Assembly (NCBI GenBank): GCA_023417515.1 | Contig: JAEZFL010000091.1 | Location: 1-6,382, forward strand | Reading direction: 5' to 3' | Source of the DNA: Pseudomonadota bacterium | GTDB taxonomy: Bacteria > Pseudomonadota > Alphaproteobacteria > Sphingomonadales > Sphingomonadaceae | Length of the DNA stretch: 6,382 nt | Shown here: one piece after another, positions 1 through 5,921 of the stretch | How positions within the stretch are numbered: position 1 is the stretch's first letter | Layout: each line of letters begins with the position of its first letter | The notes under the pieces: model-generated | Database searches by the model: none | Told to the model about the DNA's origin: nothing | The model's input: the letters and a program-made list of their open reading frames with translations, nothing else | Made by a program: the position numbers and the translations under genes

Positions 1-1
1 C

Positions 2-24
2 GCCCCCGCGCCCGGGGCGGGGGC
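2..24. terminator. GC-rich hairpin at left edge, possible terminator
   Basis: GCCCCCG at 2-8 pairs perfectly with CGGGGGC at 18-24, and C9 can pair with G17 inside the stem. Read on the plus strand, the stem is followed by a pyrimidine-rich stretch (CCTTCTCTGTTTCT) that resembles a weak terminator tail. Read on the minus strand, the purine-rich flank precedes the stem and the sequence after it lies outside the window. It could therefore end the pnp transcript, end a gene arriving from the left, or serve both. The stem is seen directly; the terminator role is inferred. Confidence 0.5.
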
Positions 25-65
25 CTTCTCTGTTTCTAGCCTTGAAGGGCTGAACGTCTACGGCC

Positions 66-90
66 CCCATCAAAGTACCACTTTGATGGG
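66..90 (-). terminator. perfect 10-bp hairpin just after pnp, no U-tract
   Basis: CCCATCAAAG (66-75) and CTTTGATGGG (81-90) form a perfect 10-bp stem with a 5-nt loop, starting 6 nt beyond the pnp stop codon. In the direction of pnp transcription the stem is preceded by TTTT and followed by GGCCGTAG. A canonical U-tail is therefore missing. It may mark the processed 3' end of the pnp mRNA, protect it from exonucleases, or act together with the stronger GC hairpin at 2-24. Confidence 0.55.
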
Positions 91-96
91 AAAACC

Positions 97-2487
97 TTAG
101 TCGCGGTCGCCCGTCAGGAAGGCCGGCGCGAACTCGGGCGCGGGGCCGTCGTCGTTGCCGCCGCCGTCGCGGTCGCGGCGGGGACGGTCGCCGCCGCCTT
201 CGCCACGGGGGCCACGGTCGCCACCACGGTCACGGTCACCGCCGCCACGACCACCACGGTCGCCGCCGCCGCCACCACGGCCGCCACGGCGGTTGCGGTC
301 GCCACGGTCGCGGTCGCCGCCACGGCCGCCTTCGCGGTCGCCGCGGCCTTCACCGCGCGGACGCTCCTCGCGCGGAGGACGGGTGTCCTCCAGCTCGGCG
401 CCGGTCTCCTGGTCGACGACCCGCATCGACAGGCGAACCTTGCCGCGGTTGTCGACCTCGAGCAGCTTGACCTTCACTTCCTGGCCTTCGGACAGGACGT
501 CGCGGACATTCTCGGTGCGCTCGTTGCGGATCTCGGAGACGTGGACGAGGCCGTCCTTGCCGCCCATGAAGTTCACGAACGCGCCGAAATCGACGATGTT
601 GACGACCTTGCCGTCATAGATCTTGCCGACCTCGGGCTCCTCGACGATCCCGGCGATCCACTTGCGGGCCGCCTCGATCTGGCTGACGTCGGACGAGCTG
701 ATCTTGATCACGCCCTCGTCGTCGATGTCGACCTTGGCGCCGGTGGTCGCGACGATCTCGCGGATCACCTTGCCGCCGGTGCCGATCACGTCGCGGATCT
801 TGTCCTTGGCGATCTGCATGGTCTCGATTCGCGGCGCGTTGGCCGACAGCTCGGTGCGCGCGGCGCCGAGCGCCTTCGACATCTCGGCGAGGATGTGAGC
901 GCGGCCTTCCTTGGCCTGCTCGAGCGCGGTGCGCATGATCTCCTCGGTGATCCCGGCGATCTTGATGTCCATCTGAAGGCTGGTGATGCCCTCGCTGGTG
1001 CCGGCCACCTTGAAGTCCATGTCGCCGAGATGGTCCTCGTCGCCGAGGATGTCGCTCAACACCGCGAAGTCCTTGCCCTCGAGGATCAGGCCCATCGCGA
1101 TTCCGCTGACCGGGCGGGTGATCGGAACGCCGGCATCCATCAGCGCCAGCGAGCCGCCGCACACCGTCGCCATCGACGAGGAGCCGTTGCTCTCGGTGAT
1201 GTCGGAGGTGACCCGGATCGTGTAGGGGAATTCCTCGTGGCTCGGCAGGACGCCGTGAAGGGCGCGCCAGGCGAGCTTGCCGTGGCCGACGTCGCGGCGG
1301 CTGGGAGCCCCGAAGCGGCCCACTTCACCGACCGAATAAGGCGGGAAGTTATAGTGGAGCATGAAGCGCTGGTAGGAGAGGCCCTCCAGCCCGTCGATCA
1401 TCTGCTCCGCGTCCTTGGTGCCCAACGTGGTCGTGCAGATCGCCTGGGTCTCGCCGCGGGTGAACAGCGACGAGCCGTGGGTGCGCGGAAGGAAGCCGAC
1501 CATGGCCTCGATCGGGCGGACCTGGTTGGTCGCTCGGCCGTCGATTCGCTTGCCGTCCTTGAGGATGGCGGTGCGGACGATCTCGGCCTCGAGCTTCTTG
1601 ACGAGCTTCATGGCGACCATCTGCTGCTGCGGCTCGGCGTCGGCGAAGGCGGCCTTGGCCTTCTCGCGGATCGCGTCGAGCTGCTCGCGGCGGCTGCCCT
1701 TGTCGAGCGTGGCATAGGCCGTGGCGATGTCGGCGCCGATCAGGTCCTTGAGCTGCTGCTTCATCGCCGCATTGTCGGCGCCCTGGTCGAGCTCCCACGG
1801 CTCCTTGGCGGCCTGCTCGGCAAGGCTGATGATCCCGTCGATGACCTTCTGGCTCGCCTGGTGGGCGAACATGACGGCGCTCAGCATGACCTCTTCCGAA
1901 AGCTCCTTGGCTTCGGATTCGACCATCATCACGGCATTGTGGGTGGCGGCGACCATCAGGTCGAGCTCGCCTTCCTTCATCTGCTCCTGGGTCGGGTTGA
2001 GGACGAACTCGCCGTCCACCCGGCCGACGCGCGCGGCGCCGATCGGGCCCATGAACGGGACGCCCGAGATGGTGAGGGCGGCCGACGCGGCGATCATCGC
2101 CAGAACGTCCGGCTCGTTCTCCCCGTCATAGCTCAGCACCTGGGCAATGACGTTGATCTCGTTATAAAAGCCCTCAGGGAAGAGGGGGCGAATGGGCCTG
2201 TCGATGAGGCGGCTGGTCAGCGTTTCCTTTTCGGTCGCGCCGCGCTCGCGCTTGAAGAAGCCGCCCGGGATGCGCCCGGCCGACGAGAATTTTTCCTGAT
2301 AGTGGACGGTGAGCGGGAAGAAGTCCTGTCCCGGCTTCACGGCTTTCGCGGCGGTCACCGCGCACAGGACGACGGTGTCGCCCAGACGCGCCAGAACGGC
2401 GCCGTCGGCCTGACGCGCAACGCGCCCGGTCTCGAGGGAGAGCGTCTTGCCGCCCCACTCGATTTCAACCTTCTTGGTATCGAACAT
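97..2487 (-). CDS. pnp: polyribonucleotide nucleotidyltransferase (PNPase) with long Arg/Gly/Asp-rich tail
   Basis: PNPase degrades RNA 3' to 5' with phosphate, releasing nucleoside diphosphates. It works as a ring-shaped trimer in the cytoplasm, often in the RNA degradosome. The product is 796 residues. The first RNase PH domain (about 8-140) carries the GGFFKRERG loop at 75-83. A helical linker follows, then the second RNase PH domain (about 305-525) with LGDEDHLGDMDFKVAG. In that motif D485, D491 and K493 align with E. coli D486, D492 and K494. The KH domain has GTGG at 569-572 and an S1 domain spans about 620-690. Residues from about 695 form a low-complexity tail, making the protein some 85 residues longer than E. 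coli PNPase (711). The ATG at 2487 is chosen because GAAGGA lies 6 nt upstream. The gene is last in the cluster, 156 nt after rpsO. Catalytic residues are intact. Confidence 0.98.
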   Translation of the reverse strand: MFDTKKVEIEWGGKTLSLETGRVARQADGAVLARLGDTVVLCAVTAAKAVKPGQDFFPLTVHYQEKFSSAGRIPGGFFKRERGATEKETLTSRLIDRPIRPLFPEGFYNEINVIAQVLSYDGENEPDVLAMIAASAALTISGVPFMGPIGAARVGRVDGEFVLNPTQEQMKEGELDLMVAATHNAVMMVESEAKELSEEVMLSAVMFAHQASQKVIDGIISLAEQAAKEPWELDQGADNAAMKQQLKDLIGADIATAYATLDKGSRREQLDAIREKAKAAFADAEPQQQMVAMKLVKKLEAEIVRTAILKDGKRIDGRATNQVRPIEAMVGFLPRTHGSSLFTRGETQAICTTTLGTKDAEQMIDGLEGLSYQRFMLHYNFPPYSVGEVGRFGAPSRRDVGHGKLAWRALHGVLPSHEEFPYTIRVTSDITESNGSSSMATVCGGSLALMDAGVPITRPVSGIAMGLILEGKDFAVLSDILGDEDHLGDMDFKVAGTSEGITSLQMDIKIAGITEEIMRTALEQAKEGRAHILAEMSKALGAARTELSANAPRIETMQIAKDKIRDVIGTGGKVIREIVATTGAKVDIDDEGVIKISSSDVSQIEAARKWIAGIVEEPEVGKIYDGKVVNIVDFGAFVNFMGGKDGLVHVSEIRNERTENVRDVLSEGQEVKVKLLEVDNRGKVRLSMRVVDQETGAELEDTRPPREERPRGEGRGDREGGRGGDRDRGDRNRRGGRGGGGGDRGGRGGGDRDRGGDRGPRGEGGGDRPRRDRDGGGNDDGPAPEFAPAFLTGDRD
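166..375 (-). repeat. low-complexity DNA encoding the Arg/Gly/Asp-rich PNPase tail
   Basis: This stretch encodes PNPase residues 705-774. Of those 70 residues, 27 are Gly, 22 Arg and 11 Asp, arranged as irregular GGR, GDR and DRDR units. On the plus strand it reads as degenerate GGTCGCC/CCACGG repeats. Such tracts are expected to vary in length between relatives by slippage. Arg/Gly-rich tails generally bind RNA and can promote condensate formation; that role is inferred for this protein. Confidence 0.8.
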
Positions 2488-2493
2488 GTGATT

Positions 2494-2499
2494 TCCTTC
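2494..2499 (-). promoter_or_regulatory. ribosome binding site of pnp (decides the start)
   Basis: GAAGGA on the minus strand stands 6 nt before the ATG at 2487. An in-frame GTG at 2505 would extend the protein by six residues, but it lies upstream of this site and inside the base of a hairpin. The ATG is therefore the better start. Confidence 0.85.
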
Positions 2500-2504
2500 A
2501 AACA

Positions 2505-2525
2505 CCCGCAGCCGGATGCTGCGGG
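2505..2525 (-). promoter_or_regulatory. hairpin immediately upstream of the pnp ribosome binding site
   Basis: CCCGCAGC (2505-2512) and GCTGCGGG (2518-2525) form a perfect 8-bp stem with a 5-nt loop. In the mRNA it ends 5 nt before GAAGGA. In E. coli the pnp leader has a stem cut by RNase III, after which PNPase represses its own message. A similar autoregulatory or processing role here is inferred from position only. Confidence 0.55.
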
Positions 2526-2555
2526 GGCCTCTTGGTGCGGGAATGATCCCCGCTT

Positions 2556-2580
2556 GGTCGGACCCCTAATGGTCCAGACC
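2556..2580 (-). promoter_or_regulatory. second leader hairpin in the rpsO-pnp gap
   Basis: GGTC (2556-2559) pairs with GACC (2577-2580) and GGACC (2560-2564) with GGTCC (2571-2575). This gives a 9-bp stem with one bulged base (2576) and a 6-nt loop. A weaker 5-bp stem, GCGGG/CCCGC, lies at 2537-2553. Together with the stems at 2505-2525 and 2616-2636, most of the 156-nt leader is structured. I see no convincing promoter in this gap. Confidence 0.45.
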
Positions 2581-2615
2581 GCCGCACCGCCGAATTGCGG
2601 GCGCCGGATATGCGA

Positions 2616-2636
2616 AGCGGCCCACGCGGGGCCGCT
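2616..2636 (-). terminator. hairpin just after rpsO (attenuator or processing stem)
   Basis: AGCGGCCC (2616-2623) and GGGCCGCT (2629-2636) form a perfect 8-bp GC-rich stem with a 5-nt loop, starting 7 nt after the rpsO stop codon. It is followed in the transcript by TTCGCATAT rather than a run of U. It is therefore more likely a leaky attenuator or a 3'-end protecting or processing structure between rpsO and pnp than a full terminator. E. coli also has a terminator at this junction. Confidence 0.55.
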
Positions 2637-2643
2637 CCTTGAA

Positions 2644-2913
2644 TTACTTGCGAAGACCGAGCTTCGCGATGAGCTGCTGGTAGCGCTCCTGGTCCGTGCG
2701 CTTGAGATAATCGAGCAGGGACCGGCGCTTGTTGACCAGCATGAGCAGGCCGCGGCGCGAATGGTTGTCCTTGGCGTGCGTCTTGAAATGCTCGGTCAGG
2801 TTGACGATGCGCTCGGTGAGGATCGCGACCTGGACCTCGGGCGAGCCGGTGTCGCTGGAGCCGCGGCTGTTGTCCTTGATCAGTTCCTGCTTGCGCTCGG
2901 CGGTAATCGACAT
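2644..2913 (-). CDS. rpsO: 30S ribosomal protein S15
   Basis: S15 is a primary binder of the central domain of 16S rRNA and nucleates assembly of the 30S platform. The product is 89 residues, the same length as E. coli S15, and matches it throughout: DTGSPEVQVA at 21-30, HSRRGLL at 51-57 and DYLKR at 68-72. The family's rRNA-contacting His42, Asp49 and Ser52 are all present. The ATG at 2913 is preceded by AAAGGA 7 nt away. The gene begins 17 nt after truB, so it is probably co-transcribed with it and with pnp, as in most proteobacteria. In E. coli S15 represses its own mRNA through a leader pseudoknot. Here the short gap leaves little room for one unless the end of truB takes part. Confidence 0.98.
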   Translation of the reverse strand: MSITAERKQELIKDNSRGSSDTGSPEVQVAILTERIVNLTEHFKTHAKDNHSRRGLLMLVNKRRSLLDYLKRTDQERYQQLIAKLGLRK

Positions 2914-2930
2914 CGTCCATTCCTTTCAAA

Positions 2931-3893
2931 CTAGAGGTTGAAGCCGCGGACCACCCGAAGGACTCCTTCGGAGCACTCCACGAGCGCGACCGGAACATCG
3001 TCCAGAAGTGCAAGATGGAGGCCTGGCCTTGCGGCTGACCCGGTCGGCTGCTGCCCAGCACGGAGCGACGCGGCCTCTCGGGGTGTGACGGTCAGAGCCG
3101 GGATGTCGTCCAGCCCCGCCGCCAGAGGCAACAATGCCTCTTCAAGCCGCCGCGCCTTAGCGAGATCGGCCAATTTGTCCAGCGAAATCGCCGCGGCGAG
3201 CGTGAATGGCCCCGCCTTGGTCCTGCGCAACATGGTGACGTGACCGACCGTGCCCAAGGCATGCGCGATGTCGCGGGCGAGCGAGCGGATATAGGTGCCC
3301 TTGGAGACGCGAGCGGAGAGAGTGATTTCGCCAAGCCCATCCTCGTCATTCCAGCGAAAGCTGGAATCTCCCTGACCTTCCAGCCCGCCGGAAGAAGAAG
3401 TGAGATCCCAGCTTGCGCTGGGATGACAAAAGGTGAGCTGCTGGATGGTGACCGCCCGCGTCGCCAGCCTCACCTCCGCGCCGGCGCGGGCGAGGTCGTA
3501 GGCGCGCTTGCCGTCGACCTTCAGCGCCGAATAAGCCGGCGGGACCTGCTCGATGGGGCCGGTGAAAAGCGGCAGCACCGCCTCCACCTCGGGCAGCGTC
3601 GGCCGGCGCCCGGACGTCGCCACCACCTTGCCCTCGGCATCGAGCGTGTCGGTCTCCTCGCAGAAACGGATGGTGAAATCATAGGCCTTGTCGGCGTCGA
3701 GCATGCGCCCGCTGAGCTTGGTCGCCTCGCCGAGGGCCACCGGAAGCACCCCGCTCGCCAGCGGATCGAGCGTTCCGCCATGGCCGACCTTGACCTTGGC
3801 ATAGCCGCCGTCGCGGAGCGCGCGCTTTACCGCGCCGACGATCTGGGTCGAGCCGGGGCCGACCGGCTTGTCGATGATCAGCCAGCCATGCAT
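2931..3893 (-). CDS. truB: tRNA pseudouridine-55 synthase with an in-frame palindrome insertion
   Basis: TruB converts U55 of the tRNA T-loop to pseudouridine and also acts as a tRNA folding chaperone. The product is 320 residues. Conserved elements are MHGWLIIDKP at the start, GHGGTLDPLASGVL with catalytic Asp43, the Tyr71 that matches E. coli Tyr76, PPAYSALKVDGKRAYDLAR at 118-136, and SKGTYIRSLARDIA with Arg203 matching E. coli Arg181. The C-terminal part (about 265-320) looks like the small TruB_C domain. Residue offsets to E. coli are -5 at His38, Asp43 and Tyr71 but +22 at Arg203, so about 27 extra residues lie between. These are residues 156-184, encoded by the palindrome at 3345-3427. 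The frame is kept and all catalytic residues survive, so the protein is probably functional. The start lies 1 nt after the tdk stop codon with no clear Shine-Dalgarno, which suggests translational coupling. Confidence 0.97.
   Translation of the reverse strand: MHGWLIIDKPVGPGSTQIVGAVKRALRDGGYAKVKVGHGGTLDPLASGVLPVALGEATKLSGRMLDADKAYDFTIRFCEETDTLDAEGKVVATSGRRPTLPEVEAVLPLFTGPIEQVPPAYSALKVDGKRAYDLARAGAEVRLATRAVTIQQLTFCHPSASWDLTSSSGGLEGQGDSSFRWNDEDGLGEITLSARVSKGTYIRSLARDIAHALGTVGHVTMLRRTKAGPFTLAAAISLDKLADLAKARRLEEALLPLAAGLDDIPALTVTPREAASLRAGQQPTGSAARPGLHLALLDDVPVALVECSEGVLRVVRGFNL
3345..3427. repeat. 83-bp nested palindromic element (REP/BIME-like) inside truB
   Basis: The 26-nt left arm (3345-3370) and right arm (3402-3427) are inverted copies matching at 23 of 26 positions. 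Each arm is itself a hairpin with a perfect 8-bp stem and 4-nt loop: ATTCCAGC/GCTGGAAT at 3348-3367 and ATCCCAGC/GCTGGGAT at 3405-3424. The 31-nt centre holds a further 5-bp stem, CTTCC/GGAAG, at 3377-3394. On the minus strand it encodes CHPSASWDLTS...SSFRWNDE in TruB. On the plus strand it reads VIPAKAGIS...IPACAGMT, peptide fragments I recall as typical spurious translations of a proteobacterial dispersed repeat. No second copy lies in this window. Eighty-three bases is not a multiple of three, so one or four bases of flank or target duplication must have been gained to keep the frame. The dispersed-repeat identity is inferred. Confidence 0.85.
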
Positions 3894-3894
3894 T

Positions 3895-4524
3895 TCAGGA
3901 ATTGTCGTTGATCGGGGAGAGGGTCAGCCGAAGCTGCCGTTCCTCGGCCTCCCTGAGCCGCTCCATGAAATGCCGCCGGCACAAAGCGATGTAGCGGTCG
4001 TTGCCGCCGATCTCGGTCTGCTCGCCGGCCTTCACCGCCCGCCCCTCGGCATCGACGCGCAGGTTCATCGTCGCCTTGCGACCGCACTCGCAGATCGCCT
4101 TCAGCTCGACGAGGCTGTCGGCGAGCGCGAGCAAAGCCCCGCTGCCCTCGAACAGATTGCCCTGGAAGTCGGTGCGCAAGCCGTAGGCGAGAACCGGAAT
4201 CTTGAGCTCGTCGCAGATGCTGGCGAGCTGCAACACCTGATCACGGGTGAGGAACTGCGCCTCGTCGACCAGGATGCAGTCGACCGGCCGCTTCTTGATC
4301 TCGGCCTCGACCTCGGCGCGAAGGTCGGTCGCCGCTTCATAGGTATGCGCCGCCGCCTCGAGGCCGATTCGCGACCCGATCGTGCCGCAGCCGACGCGGT
4401 CGTCGAACGCGGCGGTGTAGAGCATCGTCTGCATCCCCCGCTCGCGATAGTTGAAGTCCGCCTGAAGCAGGGTCGTCGATTTCCCCGCATTCATCGACGC
4501 ATAATAGAAATAGAGCTTGGCCAT
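3895..4524 (-). CDS. tdk: thymidine kinase (TK1 type)
   Basis: This enzyme phosphorylates thymidine with ATP to dTMP in pyrimidine salvage, in the cytoplasm. The product is 209 residues (E. coli Tdk is 205) and closely follows the E. coli sequence from MAKLYFYYASMNAGKST onward. The Walker A P-loop is at 9-17. The DEAQF motif at 87-91 contains the catalytic Glu88. GLRTDFQGNLFEGS at 115-128 belongs to the substrate-binding region. Cys145, Cys147, Cys182 and His185 form the structural zinc site. The ATG at 4524 fits the family start and has GGGGA 4 nt upstream. The frame stays open to 4602, but the extra residues overlap the upstream gene and look unrelated. It begins 11 nt after the acetyltransferase gene and its stop is 1 nt before the truB start. 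A salvage kinase is not a usual member of this ribosome cluster. Confidence 0.97.
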   Translation of the reverse strand: MAKLYFYYASMNAGKSTTLLQADFNYRERGMQTMLYTAAFDDRVGCGTIGSRIGLEAAAHTYEAATDLRAEVEAEIKKRPVDCILVDEAQFLTRDQVLQLASICDELKIPVLAYGLRTDFQGNLFEGSGALLALADSLVELKAICECGRKATMNLRVDAEGRAVKAGEQTEIGGNDRYIALCRRHFMERLREAEERQLRLTLSPINDNS

Positions 4525-4535
4525 GAAATCCCCGC

Positions 4536-5078
4536 TTAGCGCGCCCGCCACTCGTCGGCGAGGATCGAGAACAGCACCGTGTCGCGGACATGCCCCGTCC
4601 ATGTGACGCGGTCGGCGCGAAGCACCCCTTCGCGGACTCCGCCGATCTTCGCCATCGCCGCCTGGCTGCGCTGGTTGCGCGCGTCGACGCGGAACTCGAT
4701 GCGGCGGAAGCCGCAGTCGATGGCCCGCCGCATCATCAGCTCCTTCACGCGCCGGTTGAACCCGGTCCCGCGCAGCCGCGGCACATAATAAGTGTTGCCT
4801 ATCTCCAGCACGCCGCGCTCCGGCTCGATGCCGATATAGGCGCTCATGCCGACCATCTCGCCGCCGAGCAGGATCGCGAACGCCCGCCAGTTCGGCCGCG
4901 AGCGCAGCAGCTCGAAGCTCGCGTCGAAATGCTCCGGTCCATAGGAGATCGCGTAGATCGACCAGACGTCCGGATCCTCGGCGCAGGCCGCCTTCAGCGC
5001 CGCGCGGTGATCCTCGCGCAACGGCTCGATGAGGAGGTCGCCATCGGCCATTGGCGCCGCGAGATCAGAATGCGGCAT
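4536..5078 (-). CDS. GNAT family N-acetyltransferase (RimJ/RimL-like)
   Basis: The 180-residue product resembles the Acetyltransf_3 branch of GNAT enzymes, which transfer acetyl from acetyl-CoA to an amino group. The first strand and helix are at about 15-30 (LLIEPLREDHRAALKAA). The acetyl-CoA binding motif is RLRGTGFNRRVKELMM (101-116), with the R-x-x-G-x-G pattern followed by a helix. The later strand and helix are FRRIEFRVDARNQRSQAAM (124-142), and the end RDTVLFSILADEW is typical of the subfamily. The substrate cannot be told from sequence; protein N-termini, small amines and antibiotics are all possible. The ATG at 5078 overlaps the end of the upstream gene by 14 nt and has a G-rich stretch upstream. 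ATG 5051 (MADGDLL) is an alternative with no better ribosome binding site. The overlap suggests coupled translation with its neighbour. Confidence 0.88.
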   Translation of the reverse strand: MPHSDLAAPMADGDLLIEPLREDHRAALKAACAEDPDVWSIYAISYGPEHFDASFELLRSRPNWRAFAILLGGEMVGMSAYIGIEPERGVLEIGNTYYVPRLRGTGFNRRVKELMMRRAIDCGFRRIEFRVDARNQRSQAAMAKIGGVREGVLRADRVTWTGHVRDTVLFSILADEWRAR

Positions 5079-5880
5079 AGGCCCCGTCCGGCGGAAGATC
5101 GGTGATGTCGCCAGCGTCCGCGCGAACCGAGTCCGGATCGATCCGCCCGCTTTCGACCTCCCCGATCATCCACAGCGGCTCCCACGCGCCCGCGATGGCG
5201 AAGTCGCCGGCGCCGCGGCGAACCAGGCAGGCGTCGGCCGGAGCATAGGCGACAAGCGCGACTCGCCTGCCGTCGCTGCTCCAGCGGCGGCCGGACGCCC
5301 GCACCTCGCCCCCGCGGCCGAGGCAGGGAAAGCGGCGCACCATCTCGCGGCTCGCCTCGGCGAAGAGCGCCGATCGCTCGACGACGCTTCGGTTGACGAT
5401 CTGGAACAGGCGCAGCCGCTCCTCGCCGCGGCCGAGCGCATGATTGACGAAGAACCAGTCCGAACCCGGCGACCATTCGAGGACGAATGGTATGCCGTCG
5501 GCGAGGGTCGCGATGTCGTCGATGGTGCGGCCGTCGGGGCCGGCCAGGCGCACATTGCCCGTGCCTGCGATCATCTCGACTCCCCAGCGCCCGTTCGGGG
5601 CGATCGAACGTCCGGCGCAGTCGGGCTGGAAGGCATAGGCACTGGCGCCGGGCTGGCGGCCCACGGCGCTGCAGTCGACGTTGCGAGCGCGCCCGCGATC
5701 GCTTCGCTTCGCAGGCCTGGTCTGTCCGTCCTGGGGCAGCGCCAGGACAGGCGTTCCGTCCCGGTTGAGCGGCACGAACCGAAGCATCCAGGCGGGGACA
5801 TTGCCGGTCGCGAGCGCGCCGAAAAGGACCATGACCGCCGCGGTGCAGAGGGCCGCCCGGGTATGGAGAGACTGCGCCAT
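5065..5880 (-). CDS. uncharacterised exported protein with propeller-like motifs
   Basis: I do not recognise this 271-residue protein. The N-terminus (1-26) has an Arg at position 8, then a hydrophobic stretch AALCTAAVMVLFGALA ending in an A-L-A cleavage pattern at 22-24. It is probably a signal peptide, or an uncleaved anchor. There is no lipobox. Three segments resemble the blade motif of PD40/TolB-type beta-propellers: SIAPNGRWGVEMI (92-104), LEWSPGSDWFFVN (134-146) and RRWSSDGRRVALVAY (199-213 region). Too few are visible for a full propeller, and the resemblance is tentative. Five cysteines occur (12, 70, 88, 186, 218), four of them in the predicted exported part and able to form disulfides. 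The start has only a weak ribosome binding site, 41 nt after rbfA, and the end overlaps the acetyltransferase gene. Codon use looks like its neighbours, so recent transfer is not suggested. Confidence 0.75.
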   Translation of the reverse strand: MAQSLHTRAALCTAAVMVLFGALATGNVPAWMLRFVPLNRDGTPVLALPQDGQTRPAKRSDRGRARNVDCSAVGRQPGASAYAFQPDCAGRSIAPNGRWGVEMIAGTGNVRLAGPDGRTIDDIATLADGIPFVLEWSPGSDWFFVNHALGRGEERLRLFQIVNRSVVERSALFAEASREMVRRFPCLGRGGEVRASGRRWSSDGRRVALVAYAPADACLVRRGAGDFAIAGAWEPLWMIGEVESGRIDPDSVRADAGDITDLPPDGAYAAF

Positions 5881-5921
5881 CGCCCGACTATGCCCCGGCC
5901 CGTCCGGGCTTTGAAGAGCGG

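Noticed and set aside
166..375. possible tandem repeat array or CRISPR-like region
   Set aside because: There are no regular repeat-spacer units. The pattern is irregular and is fully explained as codons for the Gly/Arg/Asp-rich PNPase tail.
2488..2505. GTG start of pnp at 2505
   Set aside because: It would place the GAAGGA ribosome binding site inside the coding region and its own upstream region is a hairpin. The ATG at 2487 is the family-like start.
541..2934. 797-codon open frame on the plus strand, antisense to pnp and all of rpsO
   Set aside because: It lies wholly opposite two unmistakable genes, its translation is a Leu/Asp/Ala/His-rich string without any recognisable domain, and it follows from the third-position GC bias of the real genes.
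3240..3911. plus-strand open frame containing VIPAKAGIS and IPACAGMT
   Set aside because: It is antisense to truB, and those peptide fragments come only from the palindromic repeat. They are useful as a sign of the repeat, not of a gene.
4525..4602. upstream extension of tdk to a start at 4602
   Set aside because: The 26 added residues overlap the acetyltransferase gene and have no family match, whereas MAKLYFYY at 4524 is the standard Tdk start with a nearby ribosome binding site.
5896..5911. short GC palindrome between rbfA and the exported-protein gene, as a terminator
   Set aside because: Only a 4-5 bp stem with a very small loop can form and no U-tract follows in the direction of transcription, so it does not convincingly separate the genes.
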